Of a DNA stretch of 64,000 nucleotides, positions 9,199-18,346 are shown in pieces. The first letter of the stretch is position 1. Each line of letters begins with the position of its first letter. The notes under the pieces are model-generated. The model worked only from the letters and a program-made list of their open reading frames with translations. It was not told the origin of the DNA and ran no database searches. A program made the translations under genes and the position numbers. The stretch comes from Cyclobacterium plantarum (GTDB taxonomy: Bacteria; Bacteroidota; Bacteroidia; Cytophagales; Cyclobacteriaceae). Location of the stretch: positions 248,001-312,000 of the forward strand of contig NZ_JAANYN010000004.1 in the NCBI RefSeq assembly GCF_011290685.1. Reading direction: 5' to 3'.

Positions 9199-11034
9199 TT
9201 ATTCAACAGTGACGGATTTGGCCAGGTTTCTGGGTTTATCCACATCCAGGCCTTTGGCCAAACCGGTGTAATAGGCCAATAATTGCAAGGGGACTACACT
9301 CAATAGGGGGGCCAGGATTTCATCAGCAGCAGGTACAGCTATGGTTTCATCAGCTATCTCATGGAATATCGTGTCATTTTCGGTGATGATGGCCAAAACT
9401 TTACCTTTTCTGGCTTTTATTTCCTGCGCATTGCTGACCAGTTTTTCATGGTAGGCATCTTTAGTGGCAACAAATACGATGGGAAGGCCTTCCTCTACCA
9501 ATGCTATCGGACCGTGTTTCATTTCCGCGGCAGGATAGCCTTCGGCATGGATATAGCTGATTTCCTTTAGCTTTAATGCCCCCTCCAATGCGATGGGGAA
9601 ATTGTAACCCCTGCCTAGAAAAAGAAAATCTCTGGCATCTTTGTATTTTTCTGCCAGGATTTTTATTTCATCAGCCTTTCTCAGTACCTCATTAATTTTT
9701 TCCGGAATTAAAGCCAATTCATTGATCAAATGAAGGTACCGTTCTTTGGTTATCGCACTCTTGGCAAAGCCCAATTTCATGGCGATGAGATACAGCACTG
9801 TCAACTGGGCTGTAAAAGCTTTAGTGGATGCTACGCCGATTTCCGGTCCGGCATGTGTGTAGGCACCTGCCTGAGAAAGTCTCGCAATACTTGATCCTAC
9901 CACGTTTACCACCCCAAAAATAAAAGCTCCTTGTTTTTTTGCATTTTCAAGTGCAACCAGGGTATCGGCAGTTTCCCCACTTTGAGAAATGGCAATGATT
10001 ACGTCCCCTGGGTGTATCACCGGGTTTCGGTACCTGAATTCCGAAGCATATTCGACTTCAACGGGGATTCTGCAAAGCTCCTCAAAAACATACTCTGCCA
10101 AAAGCCCTGCATGCCAGGAAGTGCCGCAACCCACCAGAATAATCCGTTTGGCCTCCTTCAACAGGTCCAGGTGCTTGTCTATTCCTCCCATTCTAATGGT
10201 TCCGGCTTTGGGGTCTAATCTTCCCCGAAGACAATCAAATACAGCGGTAGGCTGCTCGAATATTTCTTTTAACATGAAATGGTCATAGCCCCCTTTTTCA
10301 ATGGCCGCCAATTCCATGTCCAGTTTGGTAATAAAGGGAGTAATGCGCTCGTTTCCTGGATTTTTCAATATAAGTTCATCCGGTTTTACGATGGCCATTT
10401 CATAGTCATTTATATAGACGACCTCCTTGGTGTACTCGATAATAGGAGAAGCATCAGAGGCTAAGAAATGCTCATTTTTGCCAATTCCGATCACCAAGGG
10501 ACTGCCCTTTCTTGCAGCAATCAAGGTATCTGGGTGGTCCTGGTCGAGCAAAATAATTACATAGGCACCTACAATGCGCTTTAAGGCAATCCTAACAGCT
10601 TCTTCCAGGTTTTTTGCATCATGTTTGTAGATGTCCTCTATAAAATGCAGTAGTACCTCGGTATCGGTATCACTTTCAAAAACATAGCCCTTACTGATCA
10701 GTTCTTTTTTAATAGGGGCAAAATTTTCAATGATCCCGTTATGTACCATTGCCAGCTTACCTGAAGAAGAACGGTGAGGGTGCGCATTTCTGTCTGAAGG
10801 CTCCCCATGTGTTGCCCATCGGGTATGTCCTATACCTGCCTGCGCATGAAGGTTTTTTCCTACCAGGGAAGCTTCAAGTTCGGCGACCTTTCCCTTCTTT
10901 TTATAAATTTCCAATTTTTTATCCAGTAGTGCTACTCCGGCACTATCATAACCCCGGTATTCCAGTCTCTGAAGACCTTTTAGAATGATTGGATAAGCTT
11001 CTCGGGAACCAATGTATGCAACGATACCACACAT
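9199..11034 (-). CDS. glmS: Glutamine--fructose-6-phosphate aminotransferase (isomerizing)
   Basis: A 611-residue enzyme that makes glucosamine-6-phosphate from fructose-6-phosphate and glutamine, the entry step to UDP-GlcNAc for peptidoglycan and LPS. The glutaminase domain (about 1-220) begins MCGIVAYIGS, with the catalytic N-terminal Cys2 exposed after Met removal, and has GIGHTRWATHGEPS. Two SIS domains follow: VGCGTSWHAGL and SQSGETADT (about 300-360), then FLGRGYNFPIALEGALKLKE (about 470). The C-terminus DKPRNLAKSVTVE is the diagnostic GlmS ending. Length equals that of E. coli GlmS. No glmS-ribozyme-like structure was recognised upstream. It leads an operon with the DUF4954 gene. Confidence 0.97.
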   Translation of the reverse strand: MCGIVAYIGSREAYPIILKGLQRLEYRGYDSAGVALLDKKLEIYKKKGKVAELEASLVGKNLHAQAGIGHTRWATHGEPSDRNAHPHRSSSGKLAMVHNGIIENFAPIKKELISKGYVFESDTDTEVLLHFIEDIYKHDAKNLEEAVRIALKRIVGAYVIILLDQDHPDTLIAARKGSPLVIGIGKNEHFLASDASPIIEYTKEVVYINDYEMAIVKPDELILKNPGNERITPFITKLDMELAAIEKGGYDHFMLKEIFEQPTAVFDCLRGRLDPKAGTIRMGGIDKHLDLLKEAKRIILVGCGTSWHAGLLAEYVFEELCRIPVEVEYASEFRYRNPVIHPGDVIIAISQSGETADTLVALENAKKQGAFIFGVVNVVGSSIARLSQAGAYTHAGPEIGVASTKAFTAQLTVLYLIAMKLGFAKSAITKERYLHLINELALIPEKINEVLRKADEIKILAEKYKDARDFLFLGRGYNFPIALEGALKLKEISYIHAEGYPAAEMKHGPIALVEEGLPIVFVATKDAYHEKLVSNAQEIKARKGKVLAIITENDTIFHEIADETIAVPAADEILAPLLSVVPLQLLAYYTGLAKGLDVDKPRNLAKSVTVE

Positions 11035-11328
11035 ATGAAAATATCAAAATATTATTTTATAAAAGTATTTCGGTGTATGTAATTGCGAAATTTAATAAAT
11101 AAAAAGTAACAAATACAAATGCATGATTTGTCGACCTTATTTAAAAAAAATAGAAAAGTAATGGAGAAAAAACTAATTTTTATGGTTTGGATAAAAGTTA
11201 ATTTAAAAGTTTAAGAATTTAAGTCGTCGAATCTCTAAAATTGATCTTGCAGAGTAAATTGATGATTTTCCTTTAAGAATCACTGGAGGCATGCTGAAAG
11301 TATTTATTATTATTATATTAAAAATATT

Positions 11329-12741
11329 TTACCTATTTCCCGATAAAAAGGGGTTTACCCAATTTCTATAGAGCTGCTGCAATTCCTCTAATTTTGCAGG
11401 ATTTTTTTCGGAAAGGTTATTTGCCTCTGTTACATCGAAATCAAGGTTCACCAAATAGAGTTTATCGGATTCATCAAAGCTTAGTTTTCCTGTAGGATCA
11501 TGTGGGTTGCCCAATAATTTCCATGGGCCTTTTCTTACCGCCCAGGAATGATTTTCATTATCCGGGAACCCAGTCGCCCAATACATAATTTCATGGGGAC
11601 TGGAAAGCTCCTGATTCAAAATAAGGGGCAATAAATTTTTTCCATCAATCTGTTCTTCGTTTTCCAGGGGGATTTGGACCATTTCTGCCAATGTTGGCAA
11701 CCAATCCACACTATTTGCCCACTGTTCACGGATTACATTTTGCGGTAGCTTGGCAGGATAACTGATGATCGCCGGAACGCGGATTCCTCCTTCCAACATG
11801 CTGAACTTGGCTCCATTAAAAACCCCTGAATCTCCGCCGCCAAAAAAGGCCCTTTCTTCTACACTGTGTCCATGATCAGACTGGAAAACAATAATGGTGT
11901 TTTCCAATTTCCCGGAAGCGGCCAGATACGCATACACTTCACCAACCAGCCCATCAATGGTAGAAACGAAAGCAGCATACTCCTTCCGGGGACTTTCCAG
12001 TCCTGAATATTCCTCCAGCCATTTGGGATCACCCTGATAAGGATAATGGGGCATATTGATCGTCCAAAATGCAAAAAATGGTTTTGGGTCTTTTTGTTTT
12101 ATGAAACCTAATAATTCGGAAACCATCAGGTCTCCAAAAAACTGTCCGGGTCTGTAGATTTCCTTTTCGTTTTGGTAAAGATCGTGCAAATTGGGTCCAT
12201 TCCAATAAAAGAAGTGTGAGAAATTGTCGATGCAACCCCTCTGATGGCCGAAAAAATAATCAAAACCTTGCCCATTGGGAAGCTTTTCAGGAGTATGTCC
12301 CAAATGCCATTTTCCGATAAGGCCGGTTCGGTAGCCATTTTTTTTAAATACCTCTGCCATGGTGATTTCGGATGTTGGCAGCCCTGAGCGCCCTTCCGGA
12401 TCCCGATGCGGAGGGGCAACATTTCCAAAAAGTCCGGCATTAAAATTGTATTTACCGGTTAACAAAGATGCCCGTGAAGGGGAACAAACGGGTGCTCCCG
12501 CGTAAAATTGAGTGAATTTTACTCCTTTTTCCGCAATTAAATCCAAATTTGGTGTTTGTATATCTGTAGCACCATAACTTCCCAAATCCTTATATCCCTG
12601 ATCATCCGTTAAAATTACCAGCACATTTGGCTTATCCTGGGCATGTAGATTGTTCGAAAGGGTTACGATTAGAACGAAAAAAGTAAAAATTACCTGCATC
12701 ATTTGGTGTCCTGCTTTTATTGTATTGTGTGATTTTAACAT
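11329..12741 (-). CDS. Secreted sulfatase, formylglycine-dependent
   Basis: A type I sulfatase that removes sulfate esters from glycans outside the cytoplasm. After a signal peptide ending in LHAQ come the metal site NVLVILTDDQGYKDLGSYG and the maturation motif CSPSRASLLTG. In that motif the Cys (residue 86 from the chosen start) must be converted to formylglycine. GKWHLGH and a later FQSDHGHS supply further metal and substrate residues. The open frame reaches 12795, but the ATG at 12741 (or the pair at 12702/12699) gives a normal signal peptide. The C-terminal region fits the alkaline-phosphatase-like fold, and the length of about 470 is usual for the family. No maturase gene lies in the window. 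The nearby SGNH esterase and GH109 suggest a sulfated, GalNAc-containing glycan (inference). Confidence 0.92.
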   Translation of the reverse strand: MLKSHNTIKAGHQMMQVIFTFFVLIVTLSNNLHAQDKPNVLVILTDDQGYKDLGSYGATDIQTPNLDLIAEKGVKFTQFYAGAPVCSPSRASLLTGKYNFNAGLFGNVAPPHRDPEGRSGLPTSEITMAEVFKKNGYRTGLIGKWHLGHTPEKLPNGQGFDYFFGHQRGCIDNFSHFFYWNGPNLHDLYQNEKEIYRPGQFFGDLMVSELLGFIKQKDPKPFFAFWTINMPHYPYQGDPKWLEEYSGLESPRKEYAAFVSTIDGLVGEVYAYLAASGKLENTIIVFQSDHGHSVEERAFFGGGDSGVFNGAKFSMLEGGIRVPAIISYPAKLPQNVIREQWANSVDWLPTLAEMVQIPLENEEQIDGKNLLPLILNQELSSPHEIMYWATGFPDNENHSWAVRKGPWKLLGNPHDPTGKLSFDESDKLYLVNLDFDVTEANNLSEKNPAKLEELQQLYRNWVNPFLSGNR

Positions 12742-13199
12742 TTGGAAGAAATAGATTTTTTTGTAAATATTTTTAATTTGGGTAATGCAAACCAATTGAT
12801 TAATCTTACTACCAGATTTGAAACAGAATGAGGGTATTGCTTCCTTGGAATAATGATTAATACTGACTTAAAGGTTATTAGCTTCCCGGATATCTGTCCT
12901 AACATTGCCTGTTAGGATATTTTCATTTGATTTCAAGTTTTGAACTATTGAACCTGTAGCCGAAATTTAAATATAAGCTTTTTATAAAAAAGAAATCACT
13001 GGCAGAAAATAAAATTTTGGGTATGCGAGGAATGGAGTCCCGGTCTATTACCACATTTGGTAAGCCTTTGATTTTGAATTTCCCGCAAGTCCCTTGTGAA
13101 TATTGGTGAAGGTCTGGAAATTCTACCTGATTAAATATGGGCTTTTCCTCTTTTTATTTTAAATTTTAACCCAATTGTGTATTTAATAATATTAGCTCA
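12742..13199. other. Intergenic region between divergent sulfatase and SGNH genes
   Basis: About 450 AT-rich bases with no credible gene; the only short frames are under 30 codons. It must hold the promoters of both divergent genes, yet no exact TAnnTTTG element with a partner TTTG was found on either strand. The one distinct structure is an inverted repeat at 12897-12917, listed separately. Confidence 0.6.
12897..12917. repeat. Perfect 7-bp inverted repeat in divergent promoter region
   Basis: TCCTAAC (12897-12903) and GTTAGGA (12911-12917) are exact reverse complements separated by ATTGCCT. There is no T-run, so a terminator is unlikely. Its place between divergent exported-enzyme genes suits an operator, but this is unproven. 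Confidence 0.4.
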
Positions 13200-14303
13200 A
13201 TGAAAATAAGGTCTATTTGTTACACGTTTGTTCTATTGGTAAGTCCCTTATTCGCTTCGTTTGGACAGGAGCATTTGAATTGGTTCAACCCACTTAAATC
13301 TGGGAATGCAAATATCGTTCACGGGCAGGGGGAGGGAGCGACAGCTTTTTCCAGATTACCTGAATCAATGGAGGATGAGGTTAGGGGAGCAGTTTGGGGG
13401 CTTTCCAGGCACTCAGCCGGCCTTAAATTGAAATTTACCACCGATGCGAAAAAAATCACCATCAGGTATACCGTTTCCCGAGCTCATGGTATGCCCCATA
13501 TGCCAGCAACTGGCGTTAGTGGTTTGGATTTGTATACTAAATCCGATGCAGGCCAATGGATTTGGGTAAAAGGAAACTATTCTTTTGCCGACACCATTAA
13601 ATATGAATTTCCAATTGTAGCTGATTTCAAGGGCAACAGAAATTTTGATCTCTATTTGCCCTTGTATAACGAGGTTTTATTTTTGGAAATTGGTCTTCCT
13701 GATGATGCTGAATTTGACTTTATTTTGGATGACCCAACTGAATTGCCCCTGGTGGTTTATGGTACTTCCATAGCACAGGGAGCCTGCGCATCCAGACCAG
13801 GTATGGCCTGGACAGCTATTTTGGAAAGGAATCTAAACCTTCCCCTTATCAATTTGGGTTTTTCGGGAAATGGTCAATTGGAAGATCCATTGATAACCTA
13901 TTTGGGTAAAATAGAAAGCAGCATCTATGTATTGGATTGCTTGCCGAATTTGGTGCGTGATTCCTTTGATGAAAAGGTAGTAAAAGAGAGAATTGTTTCT
14001 GCTGTAAATTATCTAAAGGAAAAAAGACCCGATACTCCCATCCTTTTGGTCGAACATGCAGGCTACACCGATGAACTGATTAATAAAGATAGGGAAGAAG
14101 CCTATCAACTTAGAAATCTTTGGTCGAGACAAGCCTACGAACAGTTGATGGACGGAGGTGTCGAAGGGCTTTATTATTTGAGCAGGGATGGAATTGGATT
14201 GAGCATGGATGCTACTGTGGATGGAACTCATCCGTCTGATCTGGGAATGGACCAATATGCAAGGGGATACACTGCCCTGATTAAAGAAATTTTAAACAAG
14301 TAA
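13200..14303 (+). CDS. Secreted SGNH/GDSL hydrolase with N-terminal SGNH_hydro_N domain
   Basis: A 367-residue exported esterase. The signal peptide (about residues 1-22) ends in FASFG. Residues about 25-175 form a jelly-roll-like N-terminal domain as in SGNH_hydro_N proteins. The catalytic domain opens with VVYGTSIAQGACAS, putting the nucleophile at Ser190. LGFSGNGQLE supplies the oxyanion Gly/Asn block, and VDGTHPSDLG the Asp341/His344 pair. Such enzymes remove acetyl or other acyl groups from polysaccharides. The gene is divergent from the sulfatase and converges on the amidohydrolase lipoprotein. The exact ester is unknown. Confidence 0.88.
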   Translation: MKIRSICYTFVLLVSPLFASFGQEHLNWFNPLKSGNANIVHGQGEGATAFSRLPESMEDEVRGAVWGLSRHSAGLKLKFTTDAKKITIRYTVSRAHGMPHMPATGVSGLDLYTKSDAGQWIWVKGNYSFADTIKYEFPIVADFKGNRNFDLYLPLYNEVLFLEIGLPDDAEFDFILDDPTELPLVVYGTSIAQGACASRPGMAWTAILERNLNLPLINLGFSGNGQLEDPLITYLGKIESSIYVLDCLPNLVRDSFDEKVVKERIVSAVNYLKEKRPDTPILLVEHAGYTDELINKDREEAYQLRNLWSRQAYEQLMDGGVEGLYYLSRDGIGLSMDATVDGTHPSDLGMDQYARGYTALIKEILNK

Positions 14304-14369
14304 TGTCAGAAAAAAAATCACAATAATTCCAATGTGCCCATTTCAATTACTATTAAAAAAGAGATCCCT

Positions 14370-15512
14370 TTAAGGTTCGAGGTTTAAAATTTTCAGGGCA
14401 TTACCTCGGTAAACCTTTTCCAATACATCTGTGGGAAGGTCATATCCGTTCATGGCCCATTGGTAGGAGGAAATGTTTCTGTCATAGAAATGCTCATCTG
14501 CTGTCTCCAGAATTCTTAGTGTAGTACGGTACATTTCTTCGCTGATCCCCATATCGGTGCCGTACACCAACCGATCTGCAAATTGGGTATAAAACTTTTT
14601 TACCGTTCTTGGAATAGTTGCTGTTTCGGCATACCGCGCACTGTTATCAGCATACAGATTGGGATACTTGTCAAAAAGATTGCCAAGGATACCCAAATCA
14701 TAGCTGCTATTGGCGTAATGGCAGGCAATAAATGTCGTTTTCGGGTTTTGGGCAATTGCTTCTTCTAAAATAGCGATCATTCCTCCATGATCAACGATCC
14801 CTTTTTGGTCATCAAGCCGCCATTTGAATGCATTCATCAACCCATCATTTCTGGCATCCATTGGCTGGTACATCCAAATTGGCTCAGCCACGTGAATACT
14901 TACAGGCATGCCCAGTTCCGCACATTTTTCCAGCAAGGGTTTCATTTTCGGATCGTTGATGTGCATGCCAAAAGCTTTGGTTGGTTTGGAATAAAACAAG
15001 CCTTTACCTTTATCTCCCAATTCCCCGACGCCTTTTGCCCCGACCGAAAAGCACCTTTCAAGTTCTTTTATAGCAGCATCCCCAAAATCGTCTTCTTCAA
15101 ACCCTGAATAATCGAAGCCACAATAGAGTATAAAACGATCAGGATATTTGTTGTAAACAGCTACAAGTGAGTCAAATGCAGCACCCGTCTGATAACTCTG
15201 GATAATCGTTTTTTCTATGCCTACCTTGTCCATGATTGTTACCCATTCATCCAATGCTGCTTCTGATTTAGCATAGGGGTGGGCATGCATATCTATGACA
15301 GGAAAAGCAGCCTTTTCGACAGCGGGACCATTGCTTTGGTAAAGGGATTCAGGTTTGTAATCCTTCAATAGTAGGGAATTCACATTTTCTTCCGCAGATA
15401 CTTCTTTTTCCGGGGTTTGTACTTCTTCATTGCATCCGGTGCAGACCAGAAAACAGAAGATCAAAATAGGAAGGAGAAAGGAATGGCGGGTTACTATTAG
15501 GATGCTTTGCAT
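14370..15512 (-). CDS. Amidohydrolase family 2 lipoprotein
   Basis: A 380-residue metal-dependent hydrolase of the Amidohydro_2 TIM-barrel family, exported as a lipoprotein (lipobox VCTGC, lipid Cys near residue 27). Metal and catalytic residues appear in order: IDMHAHPYA (HxH) near residue 73, VSIHVAEP, TFIACHYANS and LVYGTDMGISEE. This set fits decarboxylases, lactonases and PLL-like hydrolases of the family. The frame could be read from a TTG at 15518, but the ATG at 15512 is preferred. An exported member is unusual, because most family members are cytosolic. Its place among glycan enzymes suggests a sugar-lactone or related substrate (inference). Confidence 0.85.
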   Translation of the reverse strand: MQSILIVTRHSFLLPILIFCFLVCTGCNEEVQTPEKEVSAEENVNSLLLKDYKPESLYQSNGPAVEKAAFPVIDMHAHPYAKSEAALDEWVTIMDKVGIEKTIIQSYQTGAAFDSLVAVYNKYPDRFILYCGFDYSGFEEDDFGDAAIKELERCFSVGAKGVGELGDKGKGLFYSKPTKAFGMHINDPKMKPLLEKCAELGMPVSIHVAEPIWMYQPMDARNDGLMNAFKWRLDDQKGIVDHGGMIAILEEAIAQNPKTTFIACHYANSSYDLGILGNLFDKYPNLYADNSARYAETATIPRTVKKFYTQFADRLVYGTDMGISEEMYRTTLRILETADEHFYDRNISSYQWAMNGYDLPTDVLEKVYRGNALKILNLEP

Positions 15513-15639
15513 TATCAAGATGCTGTTTATTGGTCAAAGACTGGAATGTTTTCGGAAATCAGGGAATTAAGAATAAGAAAATTACAGAAATATTTTAAAT
15601 TAATCTCTTTACCATTCATAATATTTTTATAAAATACTG

Positions 15640-15670
15640 TTTGAAGCAGGTTATTGAAAAGCTATCTTTG
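15640..15670 (+). promoter_or_regulatory. Consensus Bacteroidota sigma-A promoter
   Basis: TTTG at 15640-15643, a 19-base spacer and TATCTTTG at 15663-15670 match the Bacteroidota housekeeping promoter (-33 TTTG, -7 TAnnTTTG) exactly. Transcription should start near 15677, giving a leader of about 45 bases before the acyltransferase gene and probably serving the GH109 gene as well. Confidence 0.7.
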
Positions 15671-15721
15671 ACAATCATCTTTCCATATATTTGATCATAA
15701 AAGCATTTATTTATCTTGAAT

Positions 15722-16831
15722 ATGGCTTCAAGCCCAAAATTAATTGACCAAAGGCTTGGTTCTCTGGATGCTTACAGGGGGATTACCATGTTTCTTTTGG
15801 TGGCGGAATCCGCGTTGATATACCGTGCCTTACTTGACCTGTTTTCTGAAGGGAGCCTGGGGTTTCTGTTTTTTCTCCAGTTTACCCACCATCCCTGGAA
15901 CGGGCTTCGGTTTTGGGACTTGATTCAGCCTTTTTTCATGTTTATAGTTGGGGTGGCCATGCCCTTTTCTTTAAATAAGAGATTGTCCAAACAAGGGGAT
16001 AGAAGCAAGGTGACCCGCCATATAGTAAAACGTTGCCTGCTATTGTTTTTATTTGGGACAGGTTTGCATTGCGTTTATGCGGATGCCATGGTTTTTGAGC
16101 TTTGGAATGTACTTACCCAACTGTCTTTCACCATACTACTGACGTATTTTTTGATCCGGCAGCCATTTAAAATTCAACTGGCCATTTCCATAGGGCTGTT
16201 GGTATTGACGGAGATCATGTACCGCTTATATGATCCGGCTTCACCTTTTGTGAAAGGAGAAAATTTTGGATCTTTTACAGACCTTCTCCTGATGGGGAAG
16301 TTAAGTGGAGGTGGTTGGGTGGCCATCAATTGCATTCCTACTGCCGCTCATACCCTATGGGGGGCGATGTGCGGTAATGCTTTATTGTTACATCAATCTT
16401 CTTCCAAAAAAATAATCAAATATTTTGTTTTGGCAGGCATGTCGGCATTGCTTATTGGATACGGTTTGGACTGGACGGGCATCACGCCAATCATTAAGAG
16501 GATAAGTACCAGTGCCTTTGTATTTGCTTCCGGAGGCTGGGCCATTTTGGCCCTGGCGTTTTTTTATTGGCTGATTGATGTAAAAAAAGTTAAAGGTTGG
16601 ACATTCTTTTTTGTAATTGTAGGCATGAACCCGATATTTATTTACCTGTTTGCCCAGATTTTGGGACATGACTGGTTGACCGGTTTTGTAAGAATTTTCA
16701 ATTATGGGATTTTGGGTGCAATTGGCTTGCAGGAAAATGTATTGGAATTAATTAACGCCGTATTTACATTGGCAATCATGTGGTACCTTTGCTATTTTCT
16801 ATATAGAAAAAAGCTGTTTTTTAAAATTTAG
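15722..16831 (+). CDS. HGSNAT/NagX-like membrane acyltransferase (DUF5009)
   Basis: A 369-residue polytopic membrane protein with about ten hydrophobic segments. The N-terminal segment RLGSLDAYRGITMFLLVAES and the following FWDLIQPFFMFIVGVAMPFS are hallmarks of the DUF5009/heparan-alpha-glucosaminide N-acetyltransferase group. That group carries acetyl groups across a membrane onto amino sugars in the eukaryotic homologue. The ATG at 15722 is chosen over a TTG six bases upstream. A consensus promoter lies 52 bases upstream. The GH109 gene follows after 58 bases on the same strand, so the pair probably handles an N-acetylhexosamine glycan. The bacterial reaction is not established. Confidence 0.8.
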   Translation: MASSPKLIDQRLGSLDAYRGITMFLLVAESALIYRALLDLFSEGSLGFLFFLQFTHHPWNGLRFWDLIQPFFMFIVGVAMPFSLNKRLSKQGDRSKVTRHIVKRCLLLFLFGTGLHCVYADAMVFELWNVLTQLSFTILLTYFLIRQPFKIQLAISIGLLVLTEIMYRLYDPASPFVKGENFGSFTDLLLMGKLSGGGWVAINCIPTAAHTLWGAMCGNALLLHQSSSKKIIKYFVLAGMSALLIGYGLDWTGITPIIKRISTSAFVFASGGWAILALAFFYWLIDVKKVKGWTFFFVIVGMNPIFIYLFAQILGHDWLTGFVRIFNYGILGAIGLQENVLELINAVFTLAIMWYLCYFLYRKKLFFKI

Positions 16832-16889
16832 AATAATGCCTGACAAAAAAACATGCAATTGAAACGATTAACAATTAAACTGAATAAAT

Positions 16890-18299
16890 ATGAGTAATAA
16901 AAGAAGAGAGTTTTTAAAACTATCCGGCCTTGCCGGAATAGGGATGATGGGAACTGGTTTTACAGGACTTTCCCGGGAAGAACAGGAAAAAGTGCTTGTT
17001 CAAAGTAAAAAACAATATGTCCAAAGGTTCAATATGTCAGGTTTTTCAGCCCCCAAACTGGATGTAGTTAGGGTAGGGGTTATTGGTCTGGGAATGAGAG
17101 GGCCTGGGGCTGTTAATCGCTTGAGTAAAATTCAGGGAGTTGAGATCAAAGCTTTGTGTGACTTAAGGCCAGAAATGGTGGATAAGGTGATGAAAAGTCT
17201 GGAGGGAACTTCGCACAAGCCGGAGACCTATAGCGGATCTACCTTTGCCTGGAAGAAAATGGTGGACAGGGATGATCTGGACCTCATATACATTGCCACA
17301 CCCTGGGAATGGCATACTCCTATGGCGGTATATGCAATGGAAGCAGGCAAACATGCCGTTTCTGAGGTACCCATTGCGATTTCCCTTGAAGAATGCTGGC
17401 AATTGGTGGAAACGTCTGAGCGGACCAAAAAGCACTGCATGCAATTGGAAAACTGTTGCTATGATTTTTTTGAGCTAATGACTTTAAACATGGCCAGAGA
17501 TGGGTTTTTTGGTGATATCATCCATGGAGAAGGAGCCTATATACACGACCTATTGGATTTGAATTTTCAAAAGGATACCGGCTATCAGGACATGTGGAGG
17601 TTGAAGGAAAACTACCGTAATGGTAATATTTACCCCACTCATGGTTTAGGTCCCGTATGTCAAATCATGAATATCAATCGGGGAGACCAAATGGATTACC
17701 TGACATCCTTATCCAGCAATGATTTTCACATGAAAGCCCGTGCGGAGCAATTGGCGGCAGAGGATAATTTCTTTGCATCTTTTGCGACCAAGAATTTTCG
17801 GGGAAACATGAATACCACATTGGTCAAAACCAAAAAGGGTAAATCCATAATGATTCAGCATGATGTCAGTTCTCCCAGGCCCTATTCCAGAATCCACCTT
17901 ATAAGTGGCACTAAAGGAATGGCCAGAAAATGGCCTGTACCGGGTATTTCTACTGGTCATGGCTGGATGAAGGATGAGGAAGTAAAAGAACTGGAAGAAA
18001 AATACACTCCGGAAATCGTCAAAAAAGTGGGAGAAATGGCCAAAAAAATCGGCGGTCATGGCGGTATGGATTTTATGATGGACTGGCGATTGATTGACTG
18101 CCTTCGAAACGGCCTGCCATTGGATCAGGATGTTTACGATGCAGCACTCTGGAGTTCCATTACCCCATTGAGCGAGTGGTCGGTGGCCAACCGATCCAAT
18201 TCAATCGATATTCCGGACTTTACGGCAGGAGCATGGGAAACAAACGAACCGGTGGAACTTACCCTTAAGGGGGGCGGCACCACAGGTGTGAATGCCTGA
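16890..18299 (+). CDS. GH109 family alpha-N-acetylgalactosaminidase-like Gfo/Idh/MocA protein
   Basis: A 469-residue exported NAD-dependent glycosidase. GH109 enzymes cleave alpha-linked GalNAc by transient C3 oxidation. The N-terminus SNKRREFLKLSGLAGIGMMG is a Tat-type signal with an RRxFLK motif, as usual in this family. The NAD fold begins VRVGVIGLGMRGPGA (about 58-72). Family-defining blocks are EWHTPMAVYAMEAGKH, LENCCYDFFELMTLNMAR, GEGAYIHDLLDLNF and YPTHGLGPVCQIMNINRGD, which closely match characterised GH109 proteins. Length equals theirs. The folded Tat export with bound NAD is a known feature. It forms an operon with the membrane acyltransferase and ends at a strong bidirectional terminator. 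Confidence 0.93.
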   Translation: MSNKRREFLKLSGLAGIGMMGTGFTGLSREEQEKVLVQSKKQYVQRFNMSGFSAPKLDVVRVGVIGLGMRGPGAVNRLSKIQGVEIKALCDLRPEMVDKVMKSLEGTSHKPETYSGSTFAWKKMVDRDDLDLIYIATPWEWHTPMAVYAMEAGKHAVSEVPIAISLEECWQLVETSERTKKHCMQLENCCYDFFELMTLNMARDGFFGDIIHGEGAYIHDLLDLNFQKDTGYQDMWRLKENYRNGNIYPTHGLGPVCQIMNINRGDQMDYLTSLSSNDFHMKARAEQLAAEDNFFASFATKNFRGNMNTTLVKTKKGKSIMIQHDVSSPRPYSRIHLISGTKGMARKWPVPGISTGHGWMKDEEVKELEEKYTPEIVKKVGEMAKKIGGHGGMDFMMDWRLIDCLRNGLPLDQDVYDAALWSSITPLSEWSVANRSNSIDIPDFTAGAWETNEPVELTLKGGGTTGVNA

Positions 18300-18306
18300 T
18301 TGGAAT

Positions 18307-18346
18307 AAAAAAGGCGGCAGGGGTCTAACTCCCTGCCGCCTTTTTT
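18307..18346. terminator. Strong bidirectional terminator between GH109 and RlmI-like genes
   Basis: A perfect 10-bp GC-rich stem, GGCGGCAGGG (18313-18322) with CCCTGCCGCC (18331-18340), an 8-base loop, six T after it and six A before it. It can end transcription in both directions between two convergent genes, and the methyltransferase stop codon lies in the T-run. Confidence 0.93.

Noticed and set aside
10950-11328. Possible glmS ribozyme or riboswitch upstream of glmS
   Set aside because: The leader is AT-rich with no conserved core or stable helices that I could recognise.
13023-13109. Short ATG-started frame of 28 codons in the gap before the SGNH gene
   Set aside because: Too short, without a signal peptide, helix or ribosome-binding site.
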